A stretch of 64,000 nt of DNA from Dromiciops gliroides (GCF_019393635.1 NC_057863.1:639740306-639804305), one strand, 5' to 3'; shown: positions 43,525-54,800, counted from the first letter of the stretch. A program made the numbers and translations. Notes: a model not told the origin generated them from the letters alone.

Positions 43525-43768
43525 CCCCAGCTAGGTGGCACAGTGGACCGAGCTCCACACCCAGAGTCAGGAAGACCTGAGTTCAAATATGACCTCAGAT
43601 ACTTACTGTCTGTGTGACCCTGGGCAAGTCACTTCACCCTGTTTGCTCATAATAGTACCTACCTCCCTGGGTTGTTGTGAGGATCAAATGAAAGAATATT
43701 TGTAAAGCTCTTAGAACAGTTCCTGGCACATAATAAGCACTATATAAATGTCCTCTGTTATTCTTTTT
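43525..43768 (+). mobile_element. CORE-SINE with MIR/L2-type tail
   Basis: Marsupial SINE head (CAGCTAGGTGGCACAGTGG) and CORE, then CTACCTCCCTGGGTTGTTGTGAGGATCAAATG..TTAGAACAGTTCCTGGCACATAATAAGCACTATATAAATG. Lies in the TMEM88B intron. Confidence 0.85.
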
Positions 43769-43899
43769 ATACTCCCTCCCCTCTCCTTGTATATCTGTTT
43801 CTGCCTCCTACCTACTTTGCGTTGTATCTGTAGAAGAAGAGAGAAGACTAACTGCCCAGTTAGAGAGTAGAAGAAAGGAAAGAAAATAAGGAGAGACCG

Positions 43900-44030
43900 G
43901 TGGCCGGGTTGTTTCGCCTTATAGAATGTCAACTCTCCGAAGGTAGGGACCATTTCAGTTTTTTGTCTTTTTATCTGCAGGACCTGAACACAAAGTGCCG
44001 GGGCACATAGTAGGTGATTGGTACAGGACA
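43900..44030 (+). mobile_element. L2 3' end fragment
   Basis: TAGAATGTCAACTCTCCGAAGGTAGGGACCATTTCAG..GGCACATAGTAGGTGATTGG. Confidence 0.72.
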
Positions 44031-44100
44031 ACAAACACTCCACTCCCCCTACAGAGTGGAACTGAAGCAACTAAACAATAGCAGCACCCTCCCCCCAACA

Positions 44101-44101
<1 letters not shown>

Positions 44102-44143
<42 letters not shown>
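44102..44143 (+). repeat. (CA)21 microsatellite
   Basis: Uninterrupted CA dinucleotides in the TMEM88B intron. Confidence 0.96.
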
Positions 44144-44144
<1 letters not shown>

Positions 44145-44961
44145 ACACTCTGACTAGGACAATCTTTGGCTCCCTGAAGCCCTTTTAGTGGCCCTATCCT
44201 TTTGCCATCTGGTGGCCCCTGGTACCAGGAGGGGAGGCCCTTGGGAGCAGGGAAGGGCAGAGAGCTGGTTCTCCCTCCCCTTCCCCTTGCCAAACAATAG
44301 ATCTTCTCACCCTACTGAGACAAAGGTCCTAGTGAAACCTCAGCCTTCTTAACCCTTTGGAGACCAGATTTTCTGAAAGGGTTCAAGGGTGGAAGCCACC
44401 CCAGGTCACCCTTGTCTATCCTGCCCCTACCTGAGCCGTAGAATTAAAAAGCAGCCCCTTTGTGAGGCCTCACACACAGAGCTGTGGCTGTTTTCAAATC
44501 CTGAACCCTAGATTGACAGGGTCTTGCTTACTTGCCTTTTATTCCAGAGTCCCCAGAACCTGGGGCTGGTTTGTCCAGTTTTGGGGCTCCCCCGACCAGG
44601 TCACAGCCCAGACCACCCACCCTCTCTCCTTGAGGGCCCTTGGATCTCTGGCCGCACATCCCTTGGTTCCCCCAGGGGCCTCAGACCCACCCACCCCCAT
44701 CCAAGGAGACCCAGGGCTATGTTGTCCTCACCCTTCTGTTTTCCACCCTTGACTCTAGGGGCCCCTTCCCCCTGCAGACCTCAGCCCTGTTACTCCTCCT
44801 TTGTCCTAGAGTCCAGCCCCCTCATTCCCTGAGCCCCAGTACCTCTAGATCTCTTCAATCCTATGGTTCAAACTCCGAACCCAATTCAGGTCTATTCACC
44901 CCTCCACTACCAACCCTGGCTTGGCCTCCTCCACCCCCTCCTCCCTTCTTCTCCCGCTCAC

Positions 44962-45198
44962 CCTGGAGTGACAGTGGAAACCCAGATAGACCACAGCAGC
45001 AGACGGCAGCAGAGCCAGAGAGAACACAGCAGTGGGCAGCAGCAGATGGAGAAAGAGGAGGGTCAGGTTGGCAGTGGCCAGCATCAGCGCCCAGAGGCAG
45101 CGCCCAGCAGGACCGAGGGGCTCTGGGTGAAGGTGGGGAACCTTCAGGCGGAGGGGAGCGGGGGCCAGGCAGCATGGGCGAAGTGTCTGACACCCCAT
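44962..45198 (-). CDS. TMEM88B: TMEM88B exon 1 (N-terminus and first membrane segment)
   Basis: This exon encodes the TMEM88-type first membrane segment, CLWALMLATANLTLLFLHLL through LGFHCHSR, ending at donor CCAGG/GTGAGC (44962/44961), phase 0, matching exon 2. Two starts are possible. ATG 45198-45196 gives an unbroken 79-codon frame and a 174-residue protein, close to TMEM88 in length. ATG 45232-45230 (better context, CCAGGATGG) opens an acidic/proline N-terminus (MAEPELEAEAEDG) but needs one extra base removed near 45090 to reach the membrane frame. Its SCWA segment also resembles TMEM88 CWA. I give the unbroken version. Predicted plasma-membrane, two-pass protein. Confidence 0.82.
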
Positions 45199-45239
45199 CC
45201 TCCGCTTCTGCCTCCAGCTCCGGCTCAGCCATCCTGGCA

Positions 45240-45900
45240 CAGTCTTCAGAAGACAATTCGGGCAGGTCTCAGTCCCCTCAGCCCCTGTGGCTTTGACCTC
45301 CTCGCTCTCTTTGGGGGCATGCCCCTCCCTCCGGCCCTAGGACTGCTGAACTCTTTTCTCCTCTGGGGTCTTGGTTTCTGCTGTCTCCTTAAAGGTAGAT
45401 CTTCGATCCTTTCAGGTGGTTAACCCTCAGCTGTCTCTCCAGACCCCTCTGTCCGTCCGCAACCAACCTCTTGGAGGGCTCCTGGTATAGGCTCCGACTC
45501 AGGGATAGGAAGATCAATCATTTGCAGGCCAGAGAAGTCCCTGTTGTTTCTGCATTGAGTGTTTCTCCCCCTTCCCCACCCCCAAGCACCTTGTCCCCTT
45601 CACCCAAGGCAGGCGGAGAGCTGGGGCTGCTTGGAGAGAATAACTGAAGACAGTCTCAGCTCATTGTGATGCTTCTAAAGGCAACTGCTTCAACTCCCCC
45701 CCTCCCTTCCACCCCAGCCATGCCTTCATGCTGCTCACTGCCCACAATTCCCTCCCTCACCCCTTGCCCACAGATGCCAATGCTTGAATCTCTCACTGCC
45801 TCTGCTAACCAACTCTAGGAGCAGGGTGGAAACTGTCCTACCTTTGGGAAGAGGTCAACACCCCTGACTTCATTCTAGAACCGTACCTTTCCAATGAAAA
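45240..45900. other. 5' flank of TMEM88B
   Basis: C/T-rich sequence upstream of the start codon. Promoter presumably here, but no TATA box or strong CpG block stands out. Confidence 0.45.
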
Positions 45901-45904
45901 GAGG

Positions 45905-46218
45905 ACCCTAAAATCACCCTTTAAAAAAATAATTTAAATTGATTTCTTTTAACACTGCCTAAATTCTCCCTTTATTCATCCTTCTCTCCTCTCCCAAAGA
46001 GCTGTCCCATAGAACAAAGAATTTTTTTAAAAAGAAAAAAAAAATCATCAAAGCTAATTAACATATGAAAACAAATCTGATAATATACACAACATTCAAC
46101 ACCCATGGATCTCCCACTTCTAGAAAGAAACAGGAAGAATCATCCATATTTTCTTTGGGACCAACCTTTGTTTTGTAATTTTGCAATATTTATTGGAAGA
46201 ATTCATTTTTAAAGGCGC
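45905..46218 (-). mobile_element. Probable decayed L1 fragment
   Basis: A/T-rich, with CATGGATCTCCCACTTCTAGAAAG and TTCTTTGGGACCAACC, resembling marsupial L1 antisense sequence. Confidence 0.45.
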
Positions 46219-46479
46219 CATGCTGTTCAGTCATTTTTCAGTCATGTGTGATTCTTTGTGACCCCCATTTGGGGTTTTCTTAACGATTACTGGAGTGGTT
46301 TGCCATTTCTTTCTCCAGCTCATTTTACAGATGAAGAACTTGAGGTAAAAAGGATGGCGTGATTTGCCTAAGGTCATACAGTTAGTAAGTGTCTGAGGCT
46401 GGATTTGAACTCAGGAAGATGAGTCTTCCTGACTCCAGGTCTGGCATTCTATCCACTGCAGTGCCACCTAGCTGTCCAT
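46219..46479 (-). mobile_element. RTE-tailed CORE-SINE
   Basis: TGCTGTTCAGTCATTTTTCAG..GATTCTTTGTGACCCCCATTTGGGG tail, CORE, head GCCACCTAGCTGTCC. Confidence 0.88.
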
Positions 46480-46689
46480 TTCAAGGCTCCATACATCCCT
46501 ATTAAGAGGACTAGTCAAATAATGAACAGTGTGGATGAGGGCAGGGAATATATGTCCTCACCCTCATTCTACTTCACCAGCCCGCCTTACCCCATCTTCC
46601 CAAGCCCAGACCCATCACTAAATGAGGTTGGAAAGAGAAAGGAGTCCCCTGTGTCCTGAAAGTTGGGCATCTTGGGAAATGTATTCCAG

Positions 46690-46915
46690 CCTAAATAGTC
46701 CACATTTTATCCTGGAGGGAAAAGGGGAGCCGTTCAAAGGGTCTTTTTTGTTTTTTGTTTCCTAAGAAAGAACATGGTTAGCCCTGTGACTTGGGGAAAT
46801 AATTTTGGCAGCTGTATGGAAGATGTATTCCCGTAGGCAAGGAGTCCGATTAAAAAGCTATTGCAATAGTGCAGATGAGTGTTGATAAGGGTGCTTGGTG
46901 AGGTCAAGTGGTGCC
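46690..46915 (-). mobile_element. L2 fragment
   Basis: TTTTGGCAGCTGTATGGAAGATGTATTCC..GTCCGATTAAAAAGCTATTGCAATAGTGCAGATGAG; antisense L2. Confidence 0.7.
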
Positions 46916-47625
46916 TGGAAACAGTGAAGTATGTGGTCCCTTGGACAGCTGCTGGGGGGAAGGGAGAGATGTGGCCCAGTTAGAACATGGAGTGGGGAGG
47001 GGTTCAAGGGGGGGATCGGTGGCAAAGCCCTGGAATCCTGAGCCTGGCATTGGAGACAATGGGGATGGGGGCGTGGCGTGGCCTGGAGACCTTAGCATTT
47101 CAACAACTGGATATAGAGAACACAAGCCCCATCTGGCAGAATGGGACTGGAGGTGTCAGTGGGAAATGACCTTCCAAAGGTCTTCCTTCCCAGCCCAGGG
47201 AGTGTTCCTCTCCGGTCATTCTCAGGCCTCTGTCTCTGACCACCCATCCCTCTGGGAGTTTCTGTTGCTAGAGAACAAATGGAGCCTAGTTGTGAGGGGT
47301 TCATGAGGCAATAGGACCCACTCATCTGTGGAGCTGGGAAATTCAGTGTTAACCCTCAGTCTCATTGGAGATGCCTCTTCAGCTTGGGACAGCTCCCTCC
47401 TCCAGCTTCCAACCCAGGCTTGTCCCCGTCTATCAGGACCCTCCCAGCCCCGCCTCTCCAAGGGATACTCAGGTCTCCTTCTTCCTTCCGCCACCTAGCA
47501 TATTCTTCCTTGAGTGATGCATATCTTTGTACTTATCCTACTCTCCCCCATTGTTAAATCATAATCTCCCTGGTCAGCTGCCCTTCGTTTTGCTACCCTC
47601 ACAGACTAGCACAGTTTGGTGTTCC
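46916..47625. other. Unassigned intergenic segment
   Basis: A MIR-like stretch at 47090-47180; otherwise no supported feature. Confidence 0.45.
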
Positions 47626-47735
47626 CCTGATGGGTTCCAATCCACCACTGACTTTCTGTAGTCTCTTGGGCAAGCCACTTCATCCCTATGAGCCTCAGTG
47701 ACGTCATCTGTAAAATGGGGCTTGGGGGGTGGGGT
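47626..47735 (+). mobile_element. MIR fragment
   Basis: CTTGGGCAAGCCACTTCATCCCTATGAGCCTCAGTGACGTCATCTGTAAAATGGGGC. Confidence 0.78.
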
Positions 47736-47759
47736 GGGTAAGGCCGGACTTGAGGATTC

Positions 47760-48115
47760 AGTTCGATTTACTTAGCTCTTGAAATGTTCAAGGTCCAATA
47801 GAGCAAAAGATAATAACACAGGTCTTGTACTCAAGAAGCCTTCATTCTGCTAGAGTAGAGAAAGGACATTGACATAGATAATAAATACGATATAAGATAT
47901 AGTGTTCCCTGCAGTCTCCTCCCCTTCCCCCCATTGCCAGGTATTTATTTTGTATAAAGCCTAAATTTTCTCATTTGCAAACATATAATACAGTATTCCC
48001 CTTGTAGAATAGAAGCTCATTGAGCTCAGGGCTGGTTTCTTTTGTATTTGTAGCCAGAGCACCTTGACCCTAGTAAACACTCAATGAACACTTGCTTTAT
48101 ATGCCTGCTCTGGGG
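47760..48115. mobile_element. L2 fragments, antisense then sense
   Basis: 47775-47900 antisense (AATAACACAGGTCTTGTACTCAAGAAGCC). 47990-48100 sense (ATAGAAGCTCATTGAGCTCAGGGC..GTAAACACTCAATGAACACTTGC). Confidence 0.65.
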
Positions 48116-48296
48116 CTATTCTCCCACCCTACAGTGACCCTAGCAGACTGGGTCCCCAGATCATGTTGCTATGTTTCCACTTAGAGCATTAGGGTTAGAC
48201 CTGAAGGAATGGGGAGGAAGGAGAGGGCATTTTTCTAAATACCATATATTAAGAGTCCCCATTGGTAGCCTTCCCTGATTATCATAGTGGCACAGG

Positions 48297-48607
48297 GACA
48301 GCTAGGTAGTGCAGTGGATAGAGTGCTGTCCTGGAGTCAAGAGAACTTGAGTTTAAATCTCATCTCAGACACTTACTAGCTGTATGACCCTGGGCAAGTC
48401 ACTTAACCCCAATTGCCTTAAAATATCCGGGGCCATCTCCAGTCATCCTGATGTATATCTTGTCACTGGACCCAGATGGTCTAGAGGAGAGAGTGAGGTT
48501 GGTGACCTTGTACAGCCCTCGCTCACTTAAATCTGATTCAGTGCAAGTCATGACATCACCCCTGGATAACATGGTCCTCTTCGAGAACAAAGGGACAATC
48601 AACAACA
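48297..48607 (+). mobile_element. Composite SINE: CORE-SINE head plus the unclassified 3' module
   Basis: Head and CORE 48297-48422 run without a poly(A) into GGGGCCATCTCCAGTCATCCTG..CACTGGACCCAGATGG..GGTCCTCTTCGAGAACAAAGG and end ACAATCAACAACAAC. The clearest evidence that the module is a third SINE tail. Confidence 0.82.
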
Positions 48608-48692
48608 ACATTTAAAAAGGTTTCAGAGACCTAGTTTCTGGGTAATTTAATCATTTTAATAATAAGACCATCACGTGTATTATAAAAGGATG

Positions 48693-48856
48693 GGGGCAGC
48701 TAGGTGGTGCAGTGGATAAAGCACTGGCCCTGGATTCAGGAGGACCTGAGTTCAAATCTGGCCTCAGACACTTGACACTTACTAGCTGTGTGACCCTGGG
48801 CTAGTCACTTAACCCCCATTGCCCTGCAAAAAAATAAAATAAAATAAAATAAAAGG
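48693..48856 (+). mobile_element. CORE-SINE with (AAAAT)n tail
   Basis: Flanked by ATAAAAGGATG on both sides. Confidence 0.92.
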
Positions 48857-49308
48857 ATGGTCATTTGGCTGTCTCTCTTAGACCAAAGACAATCATGGCT
48901 ATGGGCTGACTGTTTATATAGCCTTTGAAGAGCAGGTGTTCCCCAGGGTAAGAATCAATCCTGATTGGTTAACAATGAGAGAATGACTATTACAATAAGG
49001 GGCTGGACCTAAACTTTGATTATGTCACCCATTTCTAAGTTCTCCTCAGCCTTGGGGAAGAATTTATGTCTCACCCAAGCCTGAGCAGAACACAATGACT
49101 ACTCCACCTGAGTTGGAGTCTGAACAAGAAAGTTAGTCCAATCTCATTATCAGCAATGTCCTTCAATAGCCTGAACTTTTAAAAGTTAGGACTTTAGAAA
49201 AAGGGGAAAACTGGATCTCCCTAAACCATTGGTTACTAATAATTTCTTTCATCATTTGACATCCATTTATTATCCAGACTGAATTAGCTTTTAGAAATGG
49301 GTAGTTAT
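48857..49308. other. Unassigned intergenic segment
   Basis: Mixed A/T-rich sequence, no feature supported. Confidence 0.45.
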
Positions 49309-49310
49309 GG

Positions 49311-49460
49311 GGGCAGCTAGGTGGCACAGTGGATAAAGCACTGGCCCTGGATTCAGGAGTACCTGAGTTCAAATCCCGCCTCAGACACTTGACACTCACT
49401 AGCTGTGTGACCCTGGGCAAGTCACTTAACCCCCCATTGCCCTGCCCTCCCCCAAAAAAG
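49311..49460 (+). mobile_element. CORE-SINE with 16 bp target duplication
   Basis: Flanked by perfect AGAAATGGGTAGTTAT (about 49294-49309 and 49460-49475); looks young. Confidence 0.94.
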
Positions 49461-49475
49461 AAATGGGTAGTTATT

Positions 49476-49920
49476 ATGGTAATATAGTTTGTACAAAATA
49501 CCCCCCTAATCCTCCAAAAAAGTCTGTGACATTTTCACAAGACATCTAGAGTCCAGGGGAAAGTGGGCTCAAGCTTAGTGCATATGTGGCAAAGATGGGG
49601 TAACAGCTCCTGGAAGTCCTTCTGCTGGCATCCCCAAGATGTAAAGACTTTTCAGGGTCTTTACTAGCCACTGCACGGATAAGCCAGCACAGGTTACAAA
49701 CAGGTACATTGGATAAATAACCTCATTAGTAGGTAATGGACTTGCATGTCTCACAATTCCACAGATGTCATATGTCTAGTCTCTTCCTGAGCTACATGAC
49801 CTAGAGTAGGGCAGGAAGACTTAGAGAAGGCACATTTTTAGCAAAATAAAAAGGATGTTTTAAACTGTTACAAAGATCTTTAGCAAAGACATTTACCCCA
49901 TCCTAACCAAAGAATCTTTT
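49476..49920. other. Unassigned intergenic segment
   Basis: No supported gene or repeat. Confidence 0.45.
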
Positions 49921-49923
49921 TTG

Positions 49924-50332
49924 TTGTTGTTCAGTCAATCAATTGTGTCTAACTCTTTTTTTTTTTTTGTGGGGGCAATGAGGGTTAAGTGACTTGCCCA
50001 GGGTCACACAGCTAGTAAGTGTCAAGTGTCTGAGGTGTCAGATTTGAACCCAGGTCCTCCTGAATCCAGGGCTGGTGCTTTATCCACTGCCCCACCTAGG
50101 CTGTGTGACACCCTCCCCCCCCCCACGTGTCTAACTCTTTATGACAGTATAGTCCATGGGGTTTTCTTAGTAAAGATACTAGAGTGGTTTGCCATGTTCT
50201 TTTCCAGTGTATTAAGACAAACAGAGGTTAAGCGACTTGCCCAGGGTCACATAGCTAAAAAATATCTGAATCCAGATTTGAACTTGGGTTTTCTAGACTC
50301 CAGGCCCAATCCACTGAACCGCCTAACAGCCT
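49924..50332 (-). mobile_element. RTE-tailed CORE-SINE split by a SINE
   Basis: TGTTGTTGTTCAGTC tail at 49924, interrupted, resuming GTGTCTAACTCTTTATGACAG..GTTTTCTTAG..GACTTGCCCAGGGTCACATAGC. Confidence 0.86.
49957..50128 (-). mobile_element. Nested CORE-SINE with target duplication
   Basis: Minus-strand copy between two copies of GTGTCTAACTCTTT. Confidence 0.92.
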
Positions 50333-50651
50333 CAGCATCTTATCAATTAGTTAATTAGCATTTGTTAAGCTCCTACTACATGCCTTATTAGATAGGATAA
50401 AAAAGAAGGCTTGGTCCAGTTCCTGGAACTATTTAAAATCCTGTTAGTTTTGTTTTGTAACTGTAAAGTGATTGGATAAAGGAGACATTCAGTTCATTCA
50501 GTGTCACACAGAAAAAAGAAAGATATACAATAACAGCAAATATAGTACAAATTACAGTTAGTTACATTCCCTCAAAAATCCACTGTCAACATTCCCCTTA
50601 TGTATACTGTAACTTTTCTGCTGGGCTCCTTGTAGGACTCTGCCTTTCTTT

Positions 50652-50800
50652 CTTTCTTTCTTTTTGCAGGGCAGTGAAGGTTAAGTGACTTGCCCAAGGT
50701 CACACAGCTAGTAAATGTCAAGTGTCTGAGGACGAATTTGAACTCAGGTCCTCCTGAATTCAGGGCCAGTGCTCTATCCACTTTGCCACCCAGCTGCCCT
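50652..50800 (-). mobile_element. CORE-SINE
   Basis: TTTC-rich tail at left, head CCACCCAGCTGCCC at right, flanks CTGCCTTTCTTT repeated. Confidence 0.88.
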
Positions 50801-51254
50801 CTGCCTGCCTTTCTTTCTTGAGTCTAGGGTCCTTTAGCCTCTCAATGCAGATCCTGCCAGTCAGGGGATCCTGCTGTCCTGGGGAAGCTGCTAGGATGCT
50901 AGCAGGCTGCCTGAGAATCTTGGAATCATCTGAAGCTCACAAGGTCTTCCTCTACTCAAGGAGGGAGGAAGAGGAGGAGGAGGAGAAGATAGAGAGTCTT
51001 ACGCAAAAACCCCCAAACTAAGACTTTCCCCTTCCCTTGTCCCCTCCAAGTCACTCCTTCTCTGGGCTTGAGGGGAAGTTCCTGGACCTATAAAGTCAAG
51101 AAATGGCATCAAACGTGGAGATGAATGGGGCACTTTAAGAGATCAAGTGAAGGGGAGACTAGGGAAGTCTTGTCCCCATCAAGCTTCCTAGTTCCCCAGA
51201 CTTATGGATGCTGAAGACACGGGAAGAGAGAAAAGAGGAAGAAGCAATGTACAA
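50801..51254. other. Unassigned intergenic segment
   Basis: No supported gene; a short GGA-rich run at 50965-50990. Confidence 0.45.
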
Positions 51255-51400
51255 TGGTGCCATGGAAACATGCGGCCTCTAGGGTCAGAGGCCCTGGGTT
51301 CACACCCTACCTTAGCCTCAGTTCCTTTACCTGTAAAAATGAGTCATACTAGACTGTCTCTGAGGTCTCTTCCAGTTATAAGCCTATGTGACCAGATCAG
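51255..51400 (+). mobile_element. MIR-type SINE
   Basis: CTCAGTTCCTTTACCTGTAAAAATGAGTCATACTAGACTGTCTCTGAGGTCTCTTCCAG. Confidence 0.75.
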
Positions 51401-51423
51401 CTCCTTTGGTAAGAATAAATATG

Positions 51424-51572
51424 TAGGGGCAGCTAGGTGTCGCAGTAGATAAAGCCCTGGCTCTGGATTCAGAAGGACCTGAGTTCAAATTCGGCCTCAG
51501 ACACTTGACACTTACTAGCTGTGTGACCCTGGGCAAGTCACTTAACCCTCATTGCCCCAACAAAAAAAAATA
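51424..51572 (+). mobile_element. CORE-SINE
   Basis: Flanks AGAATAAATATGTA and AGAGTAAATACATA are a diverged target duplication, so an older copy. Confidence 0.9.
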
Positions 51573-52318
51573 AAGAGTAAATACATAAATTCCTGTCATT
51601 AATAACATGTTAACCCTCCCCACTCCACCCCCATCAAGAAAATATATATCTAGTTAATAAGCAGCTATTTGGGGAGTCTAAATATGGTATTCTATCATCT
51701 TTCTATCTCTGGGCCACTTCTGTGGAAAGAAGAGGACCAAGGACGGCATCTACCCTTCTAGGATGCTAGCTGAGATGGGAGGTGGGGGTGGGGAAGCCCT
51801 TCCGATCTTAAGAGATCACTCTTTTGTCCAGTCTCAGAGAGGAGTATTAGGGGCAAATTATCTCCATCTGCCTCATCTCAAATAGCTCTCTCTCTGGTCT
51901 GGTTATGGAGGAGGCTAGCCTTGGCTTATATGGGCCAGCTCTTTCCCACCAAATAATAGTTACCTAAAAGACCACTACAAATAGCAAATAATGAGTAAAA
52001 CCATTTATTCATGCAATCAGAAACTGGAAAAGTTATTAGAACATACCAAAGAATATACAAGAATAACTGAGCTTGTTGGCTGGGAACAAGATGAGAGCTT
52101 AGCTTCTCTCATTCGAGGAGAGAGAATGATGGGAACAATCTCTCTCAGGGGCAGTCCCTTCTAGCAGTCTCTGGAACTTCAGGAAAGTCCAGGGACATGG
52201 GGAGGGGTTCCTTGCATGTCCCCCCCTTCCATAGTCTTTTTCTCTTTTCTCCCTGGAGTGTCCTGAGTCCAACAAGGTCTCTGAAGAAGCTCAAGAGCCA
52301 ACTCAAGAAGGCTGTTGC
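51573..52318. other. Unassigned intergenic segment
   Basis: Mixed sequence, no supported gene or repeat. Confidence 0.45.
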
Positions 52319-52320
52319 TG

Positions 52321-52472
52321 GGGGCGGCTAGGTGGCGCAGTGGATAAAACACCTGCCCTGGATTCAGGAGTACCTGAGTTCAAATCCAGCCTCAGACACT
52401 TGACACTTACCAGCTGTGTGACCCTGGGCAAGTCACTTAACCCCCATTGCCCCGCAAAAAAAAAAAAAAAAA
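52321..52472 (+). mobile_element. CORE-SINE with target duplication
   Basis: Flanked by AAGAAGGCTGTTGC on both sides; 18-base A tail, GGCGGC head variant; looks young. Confidence 0.94.
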
Positions 52473-52639
52473 GAAGGCTGTTGCCCTGCCCAGTGCAAAG
52501 TTGAGCTCATCATTTTCTCTGCTATTCATAATCTTCATCTGTCTCCATATGGAGCTCCTGGCCATCCCTTCTCCCTTCTCCTACTTGGGTGGGAACTGGG
52601 ATCCATAAACCAAAACAGAAATAGCACCAGCCCTCTCTT

Positions 52640-53050
52640 GTACCAGAGAACCTGAGACAAAGTGGGTTTCAATCGAGGGAATGATTGAAAAAGCTATTGT
52701 GTATGAAGACAATGGCTTGTTTGTTACACAGTAAAAAACGAGGAACATGAAGAGTTCAGAGAAATTTGGGAAGATTTGTATGAACTGATGCCCTGAGAAA
52801 TAAGTAGAACTAGATGGGTAATAGATACAATGATGAAAACTCTCTAAGTGAAATGATTGCTGAATAATGGGGAAAAAACAACAGTGAAGATTCCAGAGAA
52901 GAGATCATGAAACGTAGCTCCTTCCTCACAGGGGCTAGGGTAGGTGGGTTCGGGGGCAGGGCCATCAGGATGGGTTCCTGTGTTTTTGCTTAATTAGTTT
53001 TCTTTGTCAGGAGGGAAACTAGTCTAGAGAGGGTCAAACTATGTGGTAGA
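52640..53050 (+). mobile_element. Diverged L1 3' end
   Basis: TTCAGAGAAATTTGGGAAGATTTGTATGAACTGATGC and GATTCCAGAGAAGAGATCATGAAAC match the sense marsupial L1 3' region. Confidence 0.65.
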
Positions 53051-53393
53051 GACAATAGACATGATAATCCCAAATTTCCTTTTGCTCCCCAAAGCTGCAT
53101 TGCCACCTAGTGTACATACACAGAACCGCACCTGTTACCTTACTCAGGCAAGGTTGTGCTGTGGGTGTAGCTGGTGTGGCCTTGCTGGCATGGATTGTGT
53201 TTGAGAGGTTAGAGAGACTATGGCAGGGGTAGGGCCTTTTGTAGTATTTATATCCGTTTCCTCGTTCAAGTAATTTGAGATGCCCCCAATTAACTGAAGG
53301 AAACTTTGACTGGTGACATGAATATTGGGTCTGAGGTTCTTAAAGCTGGTTGTCTCTTGGTTCCTCTGTCCCTTTAAGAAGCAGCACAGGAGG

Positions 53394-53550
53394 GGGCAGC
53401 TAGGTGGCGCAGTGGATAGAGCACTGGCCCTGGAGTCAGGAGTACCTGAGTTCAGGTCCAGCCTCAGACACTTGACACTTACTAGCTGTGTGACCCTGGG
53501 CAAGTCACTTAACCCCAATTGCCTCAATAAAAAAAGAAACAAAACAACAA
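53394..53550 (+). mobile_element. CORE-SINE, first of a tandem pair
   Basis: Flanked by AAGAAGCAGCACAGGA at 53378-53393 and about 53555-53570. Confidence 0.94.
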
Positions 53551-53570
53551 AAAAAAGAAGCAGCACAGGA

Positions 53571-53722
53571 GCAGCTAGATGGCGCAGTGGATAGAGCACC
53601 GGCCCTGGATTCAGGAGGACCTGAGTTCAAATCCAGCCTCAGATACTTGACACTTGCTAGCTGTGTGACCCTGAGCAAGTCACTTAACCCCAATTGCCTC
53701 ACTAAAAAAAAAAATTTAAAAA
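53571..53722 (+). mobile_element. CORE-SINE, second of a tandem pair
   Basis: Starts at once after the right-hand duplication of the first SINE, same orientation; no separate duplication is obvious at its 3' end. Confidence 0.9.
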
Positions 53723-53739
53723 ACAAACAAACAAAAACC

Positions 53740-54110
53740 ACTTTTCTCCCTCCTTCCTCTCTCCCCTCAGAGAAAGCAAGCAATTTGATATAGATTATCC
53801 ATGTGCAGTCATGCAAAACATATTTCTGTATTATCCATGTTGTGAAAGAAAATAGACAAAAAAACCCCAAGAAAAATAAAATAAAGTTTTTTATAAGTAT
53901 GTTTTGATCTGCATTCAGACTCTATCAGTTCTTTCCCTGGAAGTGATTAGCACTTTCCATTATGAGGTCCTTTGGAATTGTCTTAGATCATTGGATTGCT
54001 GAGAATAGCTGTCATTCACAACTGATCATCATACAATGTTGTCATTACTGGTTCTGCTCACTTCACTTTACATCAGTTCATACAAGTCTTCCCAGTTAAG
54101 GGAATCTATT
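53740..54110 (-). mobile_element. L1 3' end fragment
   Basis: AGCAAGCAATTTGATATAGATTATCCATG..TATTATCCATGTTGTGAAAG..GAGGTCCTTTGGAATTGTCTTAGATCATTGGATTGC. Confidence 0.82.
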
Positions 54111-54236
54111 TTCCTAAAACTTTGGCCCCATGAGGAAACTTGTTGATTTGAGGAATCTCTGAGGGTTCTGAGCTTTAAACTTTCATATGTCTATTCAGTG
54201 TAGTCCTTCCCCCCAAAATTCTTCCCAAAACTGGTC

Positions 54237-54360
54237 TAGACTTCATTCAACGAACATTTATGAAATGCCTTCTTTGAGCCAGGAGCTGTTCTAGGTGCAG
54301 GAAATACAAATATAAAAATGAAATCATCCATGTCGTCAAAATCTTTACATTCTAGAGGAG
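54237..54360 (-). mobile_element. L2 3' end fragment
   Basis: CATTCAACGAACATTTATGAAATGCC..AGGTGCAGGAAATACAAATATAAAAATG; antisense L2. Confidence 0.72.
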
Positions 54361-54382
54361 GGGCAAGGAGGGGAGGATATGA

Positions 54383-54408
54383 TATGTGTGTGTGTGTGTG
54401 TGTGTGTA
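54383..54408 (+). repeat. (GT)n microsatellite
   Basis: About 13 GT units. Confidence 0.93.
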
Positions 54409-54429
54409 AGCAAATAAAAAACATATGCA

Positions 54430-54575
54430 GGGGACAGCTAGGTGGCCCAGTGGATAAAGCACCAGCCCTGGATTCAGGAGGACCTGAGTTCAAATCCAGC
54501 TTCAGACACTTGACACTAGCTGTGTGACCTTGGGCAAGTCATTTAACCCCCATTGCCCCGCAAAAAAAAAAAAGC
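54430..54575 (+). mobile_element. CORE-SINE
   Basis: GACAGCTAGGTGGCCCAGTGG head; poly(A) tail, followed by an AAT run at 54595-54617. Confidence 0.9.
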
Positions 54576-54624
54576 TAAAAATTGTTTGCCAAAATAAATA
54601 ATAATAATAATAATAACGCTGGGA

Positions 54625-54800
54625 GATAGGGGCTAGTATTCTCTTTATTTACAGTTGAGAAAACTGAGGCAAACAGAAGTTAAGTGATTTGTCCAGGGTC
54701 ACACAGATAGTTGAGTATATGAGCTTGGGTTTGAACTCTGGTCAGACTGGAACAGTAGATCCAGCGCTGTGTGCACTGTGGCGCACCTAGCTGCCTCTAA
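54625..54800 (-). mobile_element. MIR-type SINE
   Basis: TATTTACAGTTGAGAAAACTGAGGCAAACAG..GATTTGTCCAGGGTCACACAGATAG..GGCGCACCTAGCTGCC. Confidence 0.78.

Noticed and set aside
44462-45423. Plus-strand frames of 186-218 codons across TMEM88B exon 1
   Set aside because: Shadows; homology, splice donor and membrane segment are all on the minus strand.
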